A stretch of DNA of 64,000 bases from Silurus meridionalis (GCF_014805685.1 NC_060884.1:11628856-11692855); one strand, 5' to 3'; shown: positions 51,671 through 62,196, counted from the first letter of the stretch. The notes: generated from the letters alone by a model not told the origin. Numbers and translations: made by a program.

Positions 51671-51959
51671 AATGCCCCCGCTTGTTCTTTGTGAATAGTG
51701 TATTCCGTTCATCAATCTAGCAAAATGAGAAACCGTTGTTAATTAACGATGATGTAAGTGCAAGCTTCTGCCCTTTTCTCATCATTACTGGCAAGATGAA
51801 TCAATCCTTTTCCCTGCATTTACCTTTAAGACATCAATCAGGCAGCGTTTAAATGCAGAAATGCTTCAGTTTAACTAAATAAAATACAATATAACTCAGT
51901 GCAACACTTTATTATCTCTCATTACCTTCTAGCAGCTTGAATAACTTATCCACTCACAG

Positions 51960-52330
51960 AAAACCTCAGGGCTCAATGGCACCTCATACACCGTGAAAGG
52001 GAGATGAAATAAATGATGGGAATTTAACCGCTTTCAGCCGATCGGGATAAGCAGGCATTTTTAGTTTCACGTCTCTCGTGTCGTCAGCCCGTCTTTTCGA
52101 CTCCAGTGATGTTTTTCTATAATGATTGACCCACTTATCAACATTTCATCACAAGTAACACTTTTCCATAAAAGTATTCGAAATACAAATCAGAGATCAT
52201 TGAGAGCCATCTATGCTTCTAGGTAAATTTGCATTAATAGATATTGGCATGTGTAGGCTGGTATCATGATGCATCCGTTCCACTTAGTATTTGACATCAT
52301 GTGCTAATTTTGGCTCATCTGAGCGTGGGA
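51960..52330. promoter_or_regulatory. Possible conserved non-coding element with CpG cluster
   Basis: It contains TTTAACCGCTTTCAGCCGAT, CGGGATAAGC and CACGTCTCTCGTGTCGTC. CpG is common here although the surroundings are CpG-poor. Free of known repeats and of frames with a recognisable product. Confidence 0.28.
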
Positions 52331-54763
52331 AAAAGTTTGTTTTCCACCTGAAGCAGTTCTTATTAAGCTGTGCAGAATGCCAAAAAGAGCTTGGAGGAAG
52401 TGACCATTTTCCTTTTATCGTTCTCCTCTGGAAAATGCAATGTCCCATGCTTAAACAAGATTAGGTAGAAATAAATAATGCCGTATTTTTCCAAGCAGCT
52501 TATGCCCATCACAAGCGTCCTGTCTTCGCTTCCTAATCCACATCAAGAATGCATGCCATCGGAGAAGAAAAGTTGCTTGGTCTCACGGCATCCAAAAGAA
52601 GCTCCCATTGCCACCATTAGGCATAAAAGAAGTAAAACACCAACACCAGTTCTGCTGGGTTTATTCTTGTGACCAGACTACTAAACATGTACGAAAGGGA
52701 GGATTAACACACGTGGTCAGATCTCCTAGTAATTGGGATTTTTGCCAATCCATTTCACTCTTCGCCTTCTTCTCTTCTCTTATGGTTGAAGAATGTGATT
52801 GTTACTATCTTAAGATTGGTATATTAAAGCTTTGGTTTGGAAAAGTTGACATACTGCCACATTTTCCCAAGGACTAGCTGGGATCACAGCGTGTGCAGAA
52901 TGAATCAGTGCACTGATCAATACTAACAGCCTATTGCTAACAGTCTATTTACTCAAAACACCTCATGGAATGTAAAATCACACTGCTGATTCTGTTCATA
53001 CAAAGTCTGCCTCATGCTAAGCACTCAAAATGCAAAGCAGTGGTTTATTGCTCATTATTATTGCTCATCATTATTGCTCATTATTATTCCAGGCAAAGAG
53101 TGCGCGCTGAGGCCTCCTGCCATTAACAAGGACTCGGCTGAATATTAACATTTACCCAGCTGTCTGATTTAACATAAAATCCTTGAAGGCATTCATTGCC
53201 TTAGACATGTAAGATTGCACAAAATGTCAAAACGTAGAATTTCTTTTTTTTTCCCCGTAATCATTTTTGAGCAGTTTGTCAGAACATTTCTGTTCACTGG
53301 CATTGACTTAATGAAAGGCTATTGGAGCCGTGATGTCACTAGTGTCTTACAGGGGTGAACATTTCTGTAGTTCATCAGGGGGAAGAGTGTTGGTTCACAG
53401 AGTTGCTAAAGGCTACCACTCCCAGCCATTGTAGGCTGTGTCAAAGGTGAGATTGTTGAAAAGGAGTTCTGGTGGAGTGAATCCCCTGGTGGGGAGCTGG
53501 ATAAGGGAGGATCCTGGGTGTAGAGCTCAGGCTGCATGGCCAGTGCTTTGTCTCAGGGGTCATGGGCTCAAGAGGGGAAAGAGATTCCTGGGGAGATCTT
53601 GCAGGAAGCTGAGCACAGTGAGTGGAGCGTTGTTTTTTTTTTTTTTTTTACTCAAAAATTCTTGGATGAAATAAAAGCCCAAAGGAGGATGTTGAAAAGT
53701 GGATAGAAGGAAAAAAGGTTCAGAGTAATTCTCATGCAATAAACGAAAGTCAGATTTCTAGTGGAATTTCTCCTGCAAATTACTGTATTATTCAAACTTT
53801 TCACTTTCTTTTGGAAAAAAATTGTTATGGATTTGCTTTTTTGTGTAAGTAAAGAAATTATTTGGTTCGGGAATTACTCTTATGGTTGTGATTTTCTTCA
53901 AAATAGTCTTTTCTGACTTAAAAATTTTTTTACAGGGAGCTCATTTCAGATCCAGTTTGCCTTCAAGATAGGATTAGAGTAAATCCTTTTCTGGTTATAA
54001 GTGCTTGAGTAACCGTCGTTCTGCCAGCCATATATCTTTATCAACGTCTTTTAGATATCTCCTTAATGTTTTAAGTGGGCAAGCTCACGGATACAACAGC
54101 GATCAGATGCCTTCATGGCTTTCATGCAGAAATCTTTTTTTATGACTGGTGTCAGATGCAATGTGCATTTATGCTCATCAGAATTCTAATGTTGTGCAGT
54201 CCAGAAACACTGAATATTACTATCTTATATTAGCGTCAAGGTAAATCTGAGAAAAGGTTTATTGCATGTCCGTTTCTTAAGAATCCACATCAGTCTCATC
54301 ATCCCTGGAATGTGCATTTGTGCTTTGCTCAGAGGTAAAACTATGTGTGAATGTGTAAATTCCCTAGGCGCAAGATCCTATCGAAGCTGTCTCTCATCCA
54401 GGAATCACATATGAACACATTGGGATTGCTGTGGCTGGTAAAGCGTTGAGGGAGATGCTCTGTTAGTGCTGTGAGAAAAGAGCCAGCTGACCCTAGGTGT
54501 AATATCCAGTTAGTAGTAGTAACTTAATTTAACTAGCTACGATACTCTTTCAGTCGAAAAAAAAAAACCAGAAATATTTCTGTATTTATATCTGGTATCG
54601 GGCTGATTCACAGCCTAAAATAACGTACAGTATGTTAGGGTATATTACTATTATATTAGCTCACTGTGTAAGGTGGACTGTATTCTGAATATTCATGAAA
54701 AATGTATTAAATTCATTTGGTATTGCTTTAATATAATACTTTTTTTTTTTCTAGTGCTACTTA

Positions 54764-54998
54764 AAAAAAACTTTATTTCGGCTTCTCCCATCAGGGGTCG
54801 CCACAGCAGATCACCCGCATGTTTGATTTGGCACGTGTTTTTTACGCTGGATGCCCTTCCTAACGCAACCCTCCCCATTTATCTGGGCTTGGGACCGGCA
54901 CTGAGAGTGACTGTGGTTGGTTCCCTGACCGGGGATCGAACCCGGGCCGCAGCGGTGAGAGCGCTGCATCCTAAACACTAGACCACCAGGGACCCTTC
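54764..54998 (-). mobile_element. SINE with tRNA-Glu head and perfect 13-bp target duplication
   Basis: On the minus strand the element opens with a 72-base tRNA-Glu(CTC)-like head (54921-54992). A body follows with GTGCCGGTCCCAAGCCC and GAAGGGCATCCAGCG, and a tail GCTGTGGCGACCCCTGATGG with AGAAGCCG, then A-rich DNA. The direct repeat CTAGTGCTACTTA flanks it exactly (54751-54763 and 54999-55011), so it inserted as a unit by target-primed reverse transcription and fairly recently. The tail is shared with the RTE-type LINE piece at 37870-38010, presumably the helper family. Confidence 0.88.
54921..54992 (-). tRNA. tRNA-Glu(CTC)-like head of the SINE
   Basis: The 72-base cloverleaf is complete. 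The acceptor stem TCCCTGG pairs with TCAGGGA. The anticodon arm CAGCG-CTCTCAC-CGCTG has anticodon CTC, and the T arm is CCGGG-TTCGATC-CCCGG. Relative to vertebrate tRNA-Glu(CTC) as recalled, the anticodon stem has a G to A and C to T change that keep pairing. The A box (TGGTCTAGTGT) and B box (GGTTCGATCC) are intact. A tRNA-finding program would probably report a functional gene, but the SINE body and target duplication show that it is the head of a retroposon. Confidence 0.75.
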
Positions 54999-55099
54999 CT
55001 AGTGCTACTTACTACTTAGATTAATGCATCAATAGCACTCATATCAGTAACATTAAGATGTGATCTATAGTAGCAGTATTACTGTTCATTATGAAATTC

Positions 55100-55475
55100 C
55101 GGAGTAAGAACGGGAGCTTTGAGGAAGGATTTGGACTGTAGTTCATGTCAACAGTCTGCTACAATGACTCAGGACTACAGTTTGCTTCTGATCACAATCA
55201 CTGTAACCCGCAACATCGTATATCTGCAATAAATGGATATTCGGTGCAACCCAGGTGAGGATGGGTTTCCTCTTGAGTCTGGTTCCTCTCAAGGTTTCTT
55301 CCTTATGCCATCTCGGGGAGTATTTCCTTGCCACAGTCGCCATCAGCATCCTCATCAGGGACAAACTTACTTATAAAGAACATATTAATTTTTTATTACT
55401 ACATTATCTGTGTAAAGCTGCTTTGAGACAATGTTCATTTTTAAAAACACTATACAAATAAAAATGAATTGAAAA
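55100..55475 (+). mobile_element. Widespread fish repeat ending in GAATT-type tail
   Basis: GGTTCCTCTCAAGGTTTCTT, TTTCCTTGCCACAGTCGCC, GTAAAGCTGCTTTGAGACAA and CTATACAAATAAAAATGAAT are consecutive blocks of a repeat very common in teleost introns. A short related piece lies near 940 of the window. Its class is unclear to me. Confidence 0.75.
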
Positions 55476-55739
55476 TAATATGCAGTACTTGTATAGCTTT
55501 ACTGGCATTGCCTTTCAAGCACCACTATCGTAAGGACACCTTTCGAAGATTGTTTATTTGTTTACAGCTATATTGTTTCTAGTGTAATTTCTAGTTTTTT
55601 AATTACCTGACAAGTAGGCTTCCCTGTTTATGTCTTGATGCACCTAAAAAATGCATCAGATCCTGCTGTTTCCGATTAGTTAATCAGTCCTTTTGGCAAC
55701 CCACTGACAAGTCAAATAAAAAATAAAAAAGTCTCTTTG

Positions 55740-56030
55740 CACATCCTACTTTTGTAATTAACTCTCTCCGCCCTGCTATTGGCGTGATGCGGTTTTCATC
55801 GCTGCAGGTTAACACGCTGCCCCCACTTAATCTCCCAGGGTGGTGCCGTATTTCACTGGCCCTAAAATTGCTCCGCTAAAGGAATCTGTTTCTCGATACA
55901 CCCCCACTCTCTTTATTCACAATCTGGTTTCCCAAAGAGCCATGATTAATTAAGAAGGGGCTCGTTCTAATTAACTTTTCCATTCTGCTGCATTTGTCTC
56001 TGACCCTGAAAAGAAGAAACGTGAGTTTAT
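55740..56030. promoter_or_regulatory. Possible conserved non-coding element before exon 56363
   Basis: The stretch contains GCTATTGGCGTGATGCGG, CGCTGCAGGTTAACACGCT, CATGATTAATTAAGAAGGG and CTAATTAACTTTTCC. It is repeat-free and lies 330 bases before a coding exon. It could be an enhancer or an intronic splicing element. Confidence 0.35.
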
Positions 56031-56362
56031 TACAATTCATCTTCAGTGATGTAGAGACGGATGAAAATGGTCAATCTGTGCAGCCATGTGATATGCAAAT
56101 ACTATACAAAGACATTCTATGGATTTTCCAGCTGTTTTTCTTTGGTACTCGTTTCTCTTGAGCTGTAACAGACCCTGTTGATGGAGCCATTTATACAGCT
56201 AAGAAGTTTCTTCTCGCTTTGTGAATGTTAACACAGGCTTTATAATATTCTAATAATGATCCTTAAATTAAGGGTTGTTTTTTTTTGGGGTTGTTTTTTT
56301 TAAATAAACCATATAATGGTAAACGACAGTTCGGCTCTAACAGACTTTCTCCCTGTTTCTAG

Positions 56363-56610
56363 GTAAATGGCAAAGACCTTTCCAATGCTACTCATGAGCA
56401 GGCAGTAGAGGCCTTCCGCACAGCCAAAGAGCCCATCATGGTGCATGTGTTGCGCAGGGCACCGAAGCCCAAGTTGGCAGGATCTGATTTGGATGCACAG
56501 ATGACGGACATCAGCACGCAGACAGACATCACCTTCCAGCACATTATGGCCCTCAGCAAGCTGCCTGCCGCGACACTTCCTGTACTTGATCAGTACATGC
56601 TACCTGAAGG
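56363..56610 (+). CDS. pdzrn3: pdzrn3 exon: end of PDZ1 and linker
   Basis: The exon is bounded by a TTTCTAG acceptor and a GTGAGC donor. It encodes 82 codons plus two bases of a split glycine. It opens [18 protein letters not shown] and continues [12 protein letters not shown], which is the last helix and strand of the first PDZ domain of PDZRN3/PDZRN4. A linker with the family motif [13 protein letters not shown] follows. In the full-length protein the exon would follow the exon encoding the first half of PDZ1, because VNG normally continues ...DRIIE. In the short form it directly follows the 23-residue exon. The downstream intron is 2,313 bases and contains a minus-strand Tc1-like remnant. 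Confidence 0.93.
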
Positions 56611-58077
56611 GTGAGCGCCATCTTTTTTTCGCAGACTGGGCACTTGCACAGACTTACGACAGCGTTTTAGTGCCACGTAAACAAACAAAAAAACAAAGAT
56701 AACTAGTATAATGTGGCAGCAATATAAGAATAAAGTCAAAATTATGAGAATAAAGTCATAGCAGAACAGGCTGAAGAACTGGTATCTTCCTCTTGAGAGA
56801 CACCTCTCCTCTTCAAATAGCAGGCAGATGTAACGATATCCTTGGGATTGACCGCTGGTCGCTATTTCAGGCTGCCCAGAAGAGGCAGTTTTAGTCTGAT
56901 ATCGATGGTTACATATGCGTGCTGTTCGAAGAGGATATGCTGTTTCTCATGCGGGCGAAACACGGCGGGGGTTACACCAGATTCAGTGACCATCGTATTT
57001 TGTGACCTAAGAGGGCGCTATTGCTCAAATATGTAAATGAGTTTTTTCTGTACAGTTTAGTTCGATACATTTTGATTCTGAAATTGCAATATCTGTGAAA
57101 ACTAAACCCATGTAATGCATGTGATTGCCATATTGCATGAAAATGCAAAAACAAATTTATATACATTAAAAATTTCAAAATGACTTTAAAATACTTTTTT
57201 TGTTTGTTTTAGTTTGAAATTAAAAGTTTCATTGTTTAGTTGTTTTCTCTGGCCTGAATCTTCTTCTCGCCCTCGCTGTTTTCTGTTAGAAAAAAAAAAA
57301 AAGAATTAAAAAATGTTTTCGGTTTTCTTTCTGCGACTTTATTTCTCGCAATTCTCATATTGCTCATTTGAGTGCCATAGTCTCTGAAATCTCTGCCTCA
57401 GATTTTCTCAGTTTTGGAGACTGAGATTCAATTTTAAATTTGACACATGATTTAGGAGACACACATACCTGCTGAAAAATGTATAAACATTTTTCTTTTT
57501 CTGATTTTCTCCATTTAACTACCTTTAGCTAAAGAGTTTTACATAAACGCTTGTGAGTAAATAAGTCTGTATCTGTGGGTCTGCTACTGAAGCTGAAGTA
57601 TTTTTAGTATTTAGTTTAGTCTGCTGAAATACTTTGCTGGATTCTCAGTCTAAAAAAACTCCTGGCCTATAAGATAAAGTGCTGTTCCAAAGTAAATAAA
57701 CTTCAAAATGAATGAATCAATATTTCAAATACATAAAGCTGTGAGCTACTCTTGCCAATAGACATAAACATACTTCTGAGCATACTTATACTTTACAAGG
57801 TTCAAGGTTTTTCAAACCTATTTTATTAGTTGTTTAGTACAAACACACATTCTTTTAAAACTTATTAAAATGTATTATATTCAAATACACATTCCAGTTT
57901 ACTCCAATATATTGAGTAGATTGGCAGGAACACAACGTCAAACTTTCAAATGGTTGATTTGTGTAGCTGTAGGGATCAGCAATGGGAGAAATGTTAGGCA
58001 AAGAAGCGCCTAAGTTCCATTACTTCACTCAGGTCTTCATTAGCACCAGAAACCTGTCAGGACATCTGTGGATTTAA
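56611..58077. other. pdzrn3: pdzrn3 intron, first part
   Basis: AT-rich intron sequence with a poly-A run at 57290-57302. No RNA gene or exon was recognised. Confidence 0.6.
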
Positions 58078-58852
58078 AGTTCATTTCAGTTTGCATTTTC
58101 CCCGAACAATCCTGGCATTTTCATCTTGAAATATGTCCGTGCCATCAGGGAAGAAAAATCCTTTAACCTGGTTATTCAGTATATTCAGGTTGTCAGCTGA
58201 CCTCATTCTTTGGGCACATAACGTTGCTGAACCTAGACCTGACCAACTGCAGAAACCCCAGATCATAGCACTGCCCCCACAGGCTTGTACGGTAGGCACT
58301 AGGCATGATGGGTGCATCAGTTCATCCGCTGCTCTTCTTACCTTTATGCGCCCATCACTTTGGACCTTCTTGCATTGCTCCTTCACATTGTGCGTGAGGA
58401 AATGCTCTTACTTTCACTATTAAACATAGCCGTGAGTTCTACTGTTGTTGTTTTTACGATTTTATTGCCCCAAACGTTTAAGTGATCGCCGATCACGATC
58501 ATTCAAGATTATTTTCCGACCGCATTTCTTCCTCGAAGATGATGGTTCCCCACTATACTTCCAGTTCTTAACCCAATTTTAGTAGTTTCAGTAATCTCCT
58601 TAGATGTTTTCTTTGCTTGATGCATGCCAGTAATTTGACCCTTCTGAAACACGACCACGATCACAGGATGCGTCTTCCAACATGGTTATTTAAGAAATGA
58701 GATGCTATTTACTGCATGATTTAGGGTTAAATAACTTGTTGCCAGCTGAAACATAATCATCCATTCAGTAAATATCCGATGGGAGGCTCTTACCTATTTG
58801 CATAGTTAAATCCAGGTGGTGACTTTATTTTTTTGGATGGGCAGTGTATTTT
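58078..58852 (-). pseudogene. Tc1/mariner-like element, antisense in a pdzrn3 intron
   Basis: Minus-strand frame 58081-58386 encodes a transposase piece: VRRAADELMHPSCL, VQACGGSAMIWGFCSWSGLG, then PDGTDIFQDENARI. In intact relatives the last motif is FQDDNARIH, so the catalytic Asp is Glu here. The rest of the catalytic domain is missing, and so is the part between this and the N-terminal region near 58435-58700. The outer end (plus strand) is AATCCAGGTGGTGAC followed by GGGCAGTGTA at about 58812-58850. It lies just 70 bases before a coding exon. Confidence 0.8.
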
Positions 58853-58923
58853 TAGCATAACAAGGGCCTTTTTAAGAAATGTATTTTATAAGCTGTTTAA
58901 TGATAGCGGTATTATTTTTATAG

Positions 58924-59011
58924 GCACTCTCCCGGGCATGAGTATTTCGACCCGAATGATTACCTAGAGACCATGCAGCAGGATATGGAAAGAGAAGAAC
59001 TTGAGTATGAG
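58924..59011 (+). CDS. pdzrn3: pdzrn3 exon: acidic inter-PDZ linker
   Basis: The acceptor is TTTATAG and the donor GAG-GTAACA. The first base completes the split glycine, and 29 codons follow: [15 protein letters not shown], then MEREELEYE. This matches the acidic linker of PDZRN3 (HEYYDPNDY... and MDREELE...), more closely than what I recall of PDZRN4. The donor runs straight into a (CA)n microsatellite from its fifth intron base or so, which is unusual and may affect splice strength. The exon ends in phase 0. Confidence 0.92.
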
Positions 59012-59014
59012 GTA

Positions 59015-59037
59015 ACACACACACACACACACACACC
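59015..59037. repeat. (AC)n tract at a splice donor
   Basis: About 11 AC units begin at the fourth intron base of the donor at 59012. Confidence 0.97.
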
Positions 59038-60777
59038 TGACATAGTCTTTAATTTTTCGATTTGTTACTTTTATTTCTTCTCCAATCTCTCTTTCTCTAT
59101 CTCGCTCTCTCGTTTTCCCACTCTAGCTCTTCCCCTAAATATAAATGAAGATACATTTCTAATGCGCTGTCACTGTAGCCTATAACAGCACAGCGCAAAG
59201 CCTGACTGTCTCCAGCGCAATAGCATTAAGGTTTACTCGGTGTACTCTCCTGCAGTTGATCCATTCTGTTGACAAACCCAGTTTATTCGAACACTGATCT
59301 GGTCAGTCCCATTGACTACGTCACATCGTGCGAGTTCATTTCCAAATATCACTGAATTCTAGGACTCTGAACTGAAGTAAGTCAGTGGAAAGGTTATAAT
59401 TACGAGTAGGAGACAGAATCTGTGATGAAGTGAGTTGGGTCATCTGCGTATTACTAATGAGGTCAAGTTCAGTTTTTTTTTTCCGAACAGATGTTCAGCA
59501 CAAAGTTCTGCTTTGACCTTTCACTGGCTTTGAAGACTGTTCATATGTCATCATGGGGCCACAGAAACGCATGACTGATTAATAGAATGCCAAAGCAACG
59601 TTGGCCCTTTTTCTCACAAACAATAAATAGTCCTTTCCCTAATGATCTGTCCTTCAGCTGCAATGTAGGGATAAAAGAGGGGCAGTGTCAGTGTCAGTGC
59701 ATAGTGGAGAAAACCATATTCCGTCATGGTTTTCTTTATGTATATTTCCACACATCATACACAATTTATTAAACTGGATAAGAAGAAATGTATTCACTGG
59801 CAATAACATTTACACAAAAAAAAATGTTTTGTAGTTTGTAAAACCTTAAAGCTTATAAGGCGGCTTATCAATGTGTCCCCCATATAAGATCGGCTTCAAC
59901 TCTTATAACTGAAAATAAGTTGCTACGGTGTTACTTATAGATTATGTTGTTGAGTTTAAATTGCTTATTCATTTCATTTGAACACAAATTTTATGAGAGT
60001 TTGGGCCAATGGCTCAGCATAAAAGAAATGCCACAAAATAAGAGGGGAATTAGTTTCTGCATTGAATTCAGCTCCTACCACATTTCTTTAGTTTATGATA
60101 TTTTTAATTGCTGTTCACTCTGTAGTTTACAGGTAAATGTCAATGTATCAACCTAAACACTGAAGTGTGTAGAAAGTCAGTGTTGTAGTAAATCTGGGGT
60201 GAATTTTTGGTTCGGTTTTGGCCTGCGAAATCATTCACACTCAACTTGACACACACAGATTGATAAATGGGGCCAATTGCTGGCAGGATTTACATGCTTT
60301 AACCATGCTGTACTAATATATCATGCTGAAAAAGTATGATCAAACACTGCCAGTGTAAAATACAGCTAGGAAAGATCCATTAAAGAGCAAGGCATCTAAT
60401 CAGCTCAAGTGTTTTCAGTGGAAATTGAGGCTGAACTGGTGAGGCCGAGGAGATTGAAGGAGATTTGGGTAGTCAGCCGTTCGATCCGTCTCCTCTCTTG
60501 GAAATAGCAATCTGTATTTTACAGATTACAGGTGTTGACAAGTGATAAACGAGGCTCGACTCCAGCGCCTGCCTGAGCTCTTCGTTCATCCTGTCAGCCC
60601 TGACTCTGAAAAATAAATGGCTGCAATCCACTTAAAAGCCTGTGAGACAGATAAGAGGGGCCTTGTCTGTGTTGTTCTGCTGATGTATATCTGCCTGGTA
60701 TTGCTGGTAATGTACTATATATGCTAATGTGTTATATATATATAGACACATTCAAGAACAACGTATGTTCTTTGCAG
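59038..60777. other. pdzrn3: pdzrn3 intron
   Basis: Intron of 1,766 bases in all. The distal part 60380-60690 is listed separately; no other feature was recognised. Confidence 0.6.
60380..60690. promoter_or_regulatory. Possible conserved non-coding element
   Basis: The stretch contains GGCATCTAATCAGCTCAAGT, GCCGTTCGATCCGTC, TTACAGATTACAGGTG and GTTCATCCTGTCAGCCC. It is repeat-free and of balanced composition, 90-400 bases before the PDZ2 exon. Not confirmed by alignment. Confidence 0.3.
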
Positions 60778-60876
60778 GAAGTGGATTTGTACAGGACAAA
60801 TATCCAGGACAAGCTGGGCTTAACCGTGTGCTACAGGACTGACGATGAGGACGAAACCGGTATATACGTCAGTGAG
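60778..60876 (+). CDS. pdzrn3: pdzrn3 exon: start of PDZ2 with carboxylate-binding loop
   Basis: Thirty-three codons in phase 0 lie between a TTTGCAG acceptor and a GTGCGC donor. The product EVDLYRTN... contains KLGLTVCYR, where LGLT stands at the place of the GLGF carboxylate-binding loop of PDZ domains, followed by [13 protein letters not shown], the second and third strands. The downstream intron is only 307 bases and includes an (ATT)n tract at about 60968-61012. The reading frame stays open for some distance past the donor, so an unspliced read would add unrelated residues. Confidence 0.93.
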
Positions 60877-60967
60877 GTGCGCACCAAATCTCTCCTTTTT
60901 TTCAGATTGTTTTCATTTTCTATTCGTAGACATACTATTTAAATCACATTGGATGTTTTTGTATGAT

Positions 60968-61012
60968 TGTATTATTATTATTGTTATTATTATTATTATT
61001 ATTATTAATATT
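60968..61012. repeat. (ATT)n microsatellite
   Basis: Imperfect ATT units inside a 307-base intron. Confidence 0.93.
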
Positions 61013-61183
61013 ATTTTCAAATATCATTATTTCTGGAATTACATTTCGAATGTCTGCAAAGTTTCCAGTTGAAATCAGTTGATCCATTATATGATGATAT
61101 AAACCTGAAACACCAATAATTGCAGTTTGGGTTAGAAAGCTGGCTAGTGCTAAAGAGAGGCCTATTTTTATTCGCTTTGACAG

Positions 61184-61246
61184 ATTGATCCAAACAGCAT
61201 TGCTGCAAGAGATGGCCGAATTAGGGAAGGAGACAGAATCATCCAG
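61184..61246 (+). CDS. pdzrn3: pdzrn3 exon: central PDZ2
   Basis: This is a 21-codon exon, phase 0 at both ends, with a TTGACAG acceptor and a CAG-GTGTGT donor. It encodes [17 protein letters not shown] and then RIIQ. This is the core of PDZ2, with the GD turn and the strand that leads to ING, and it is almost invariant in the family. The next intron is just 85 bases (61247-61331), close to the minimum size of vertebrate introns. Confidence 0.93.
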
Positions 61247-61331
61247 GTGTGTATTGGGCTGAAACTCAGTTTAACACATCTGCAGTTATCTTTCCGCTAC
61301 AAGATAAGTTGTACTTTCGTCCATTACTCAG

Positions 61332-61433
61332 ATCAATGGCATCGAGGTGCAGAATCGGGAGGAGGCGGTGGCTCTGCTCACCAGTGAAGAGAACCGGAAT
61401 GTATGTCTGCTGGTGGCTCGACCAGAGATACAG
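61332..61433 (+). CDS. pdzrn3: pdzrn3 exon: end of PDZ2
   Basis: Thirty-four codons lie between an ACTCAG acceptor and a CAG-GTACAT donor. The product [20 protein letters not shown] followed by LLVARPEIQ forms the peptide-binding helix and last strand of PDZ2. Together with the two exons before it, this makes a complete PDZ2 of about 85 residues (roughly residues 137-221 of the short isoform). The following 763-base intron holds a TAAT tract and an 18-base G run. Confidence 0.93.
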
Positions 61434-61771
61434 GTACATAAGCACTTTTAAAGCACTTTCAAACACTGCTCCCACCATTACTGAGAAAGTATGTGAAGGA
61501 TTAAGCATAGACTTCTTCTCATCTGTAGGTCTGAGTAGGACGATTATATCTGTATATTATAGTGATATTGTAATAGATGATTTTGCAATACACTTTTCTG
61601 AGATTTGTGTACTGATGTATTTCTATTTAGTTTTTAATCATTATAAATTATTTATATTAAATTATACTGATTGTAGTAGTCGCCTATTTTACGAATGTTT
61701 AGCAGAAAGGTTGTTAGCTAAATTATATATTACTATATGTATTGTGTATATGTATTTCCCCGATTTGAGAA

Positions 61772-61844
61772 ATTAATTAATTAATTAATTAGTTAATTAT
61801 TTATTAATTTCCAGGGCATTTATACCGGGGGGGGGGGGGGGGGG
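61772..61844. repeat. (TAAT)n tract followed by an 18-base G run
   Basis: TAAT units (61772-61808) are followed by a homopolymer of 18 G at 61827-61844, in a pdzrn3 intron. Confidence 0.95.
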
Positions 61845-62196
61845 TTTAAAAATGACCAAACTGTCACTTTAATGGATCATGGTTTTTCATGACTAAAAAA
61901 TATTTTACAATAGAATGTTGGAATGAAACTGTTACAGCATGTGTTAAAGAGGGAATAAAGAGGAAATGTGTTAAAGTGCAGTAAATCAGGGATGAACAAA
62001 TGTTTTGTGACTGGCAATTAAACATTCTGGGTGTGAGTTCTGAAATTCCTTCTCCCATTAACTCCCCCATATGAATGTCTTACTCTAAAGGCATTGACAT
62101 TTCTAATCCACAACTACCTTTGAATTCTCTGAGGACAAATGCAACAACAATTTGGCTTAGATTGACAGCTCTTCTTATTTTTTTCTTCTGGTACAG

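Larger units (their letters stand above)
44530..56362 (+). other. pdzrn3: pdzrn3 intron after the alternative first exon
   Basis: This 11.8-kb intron opens GTAACT and closes TTTCTAG. It holds a (CA)n/(GT)n pair at 45.4-45.9 kb, a TIR element at 51.13-51.49 kb, a LINE tail at 51.6 kb, a tRNA-derived SINE at 54.76-55.0 kb, a common fish repeat at 55.1-55.5 kb, and several transposon-free stretches listed separately as possible regulatory DNA. No further exon was recognised in it. Confidence 0.8.

Noticed and set aside
54921..54992. Stand-alone functional tRNA-Glu gene
   Set aside because: The tRNA-like part continues into a SINE body and tail, and the whole unit is flanked by a 13-base target duplication.
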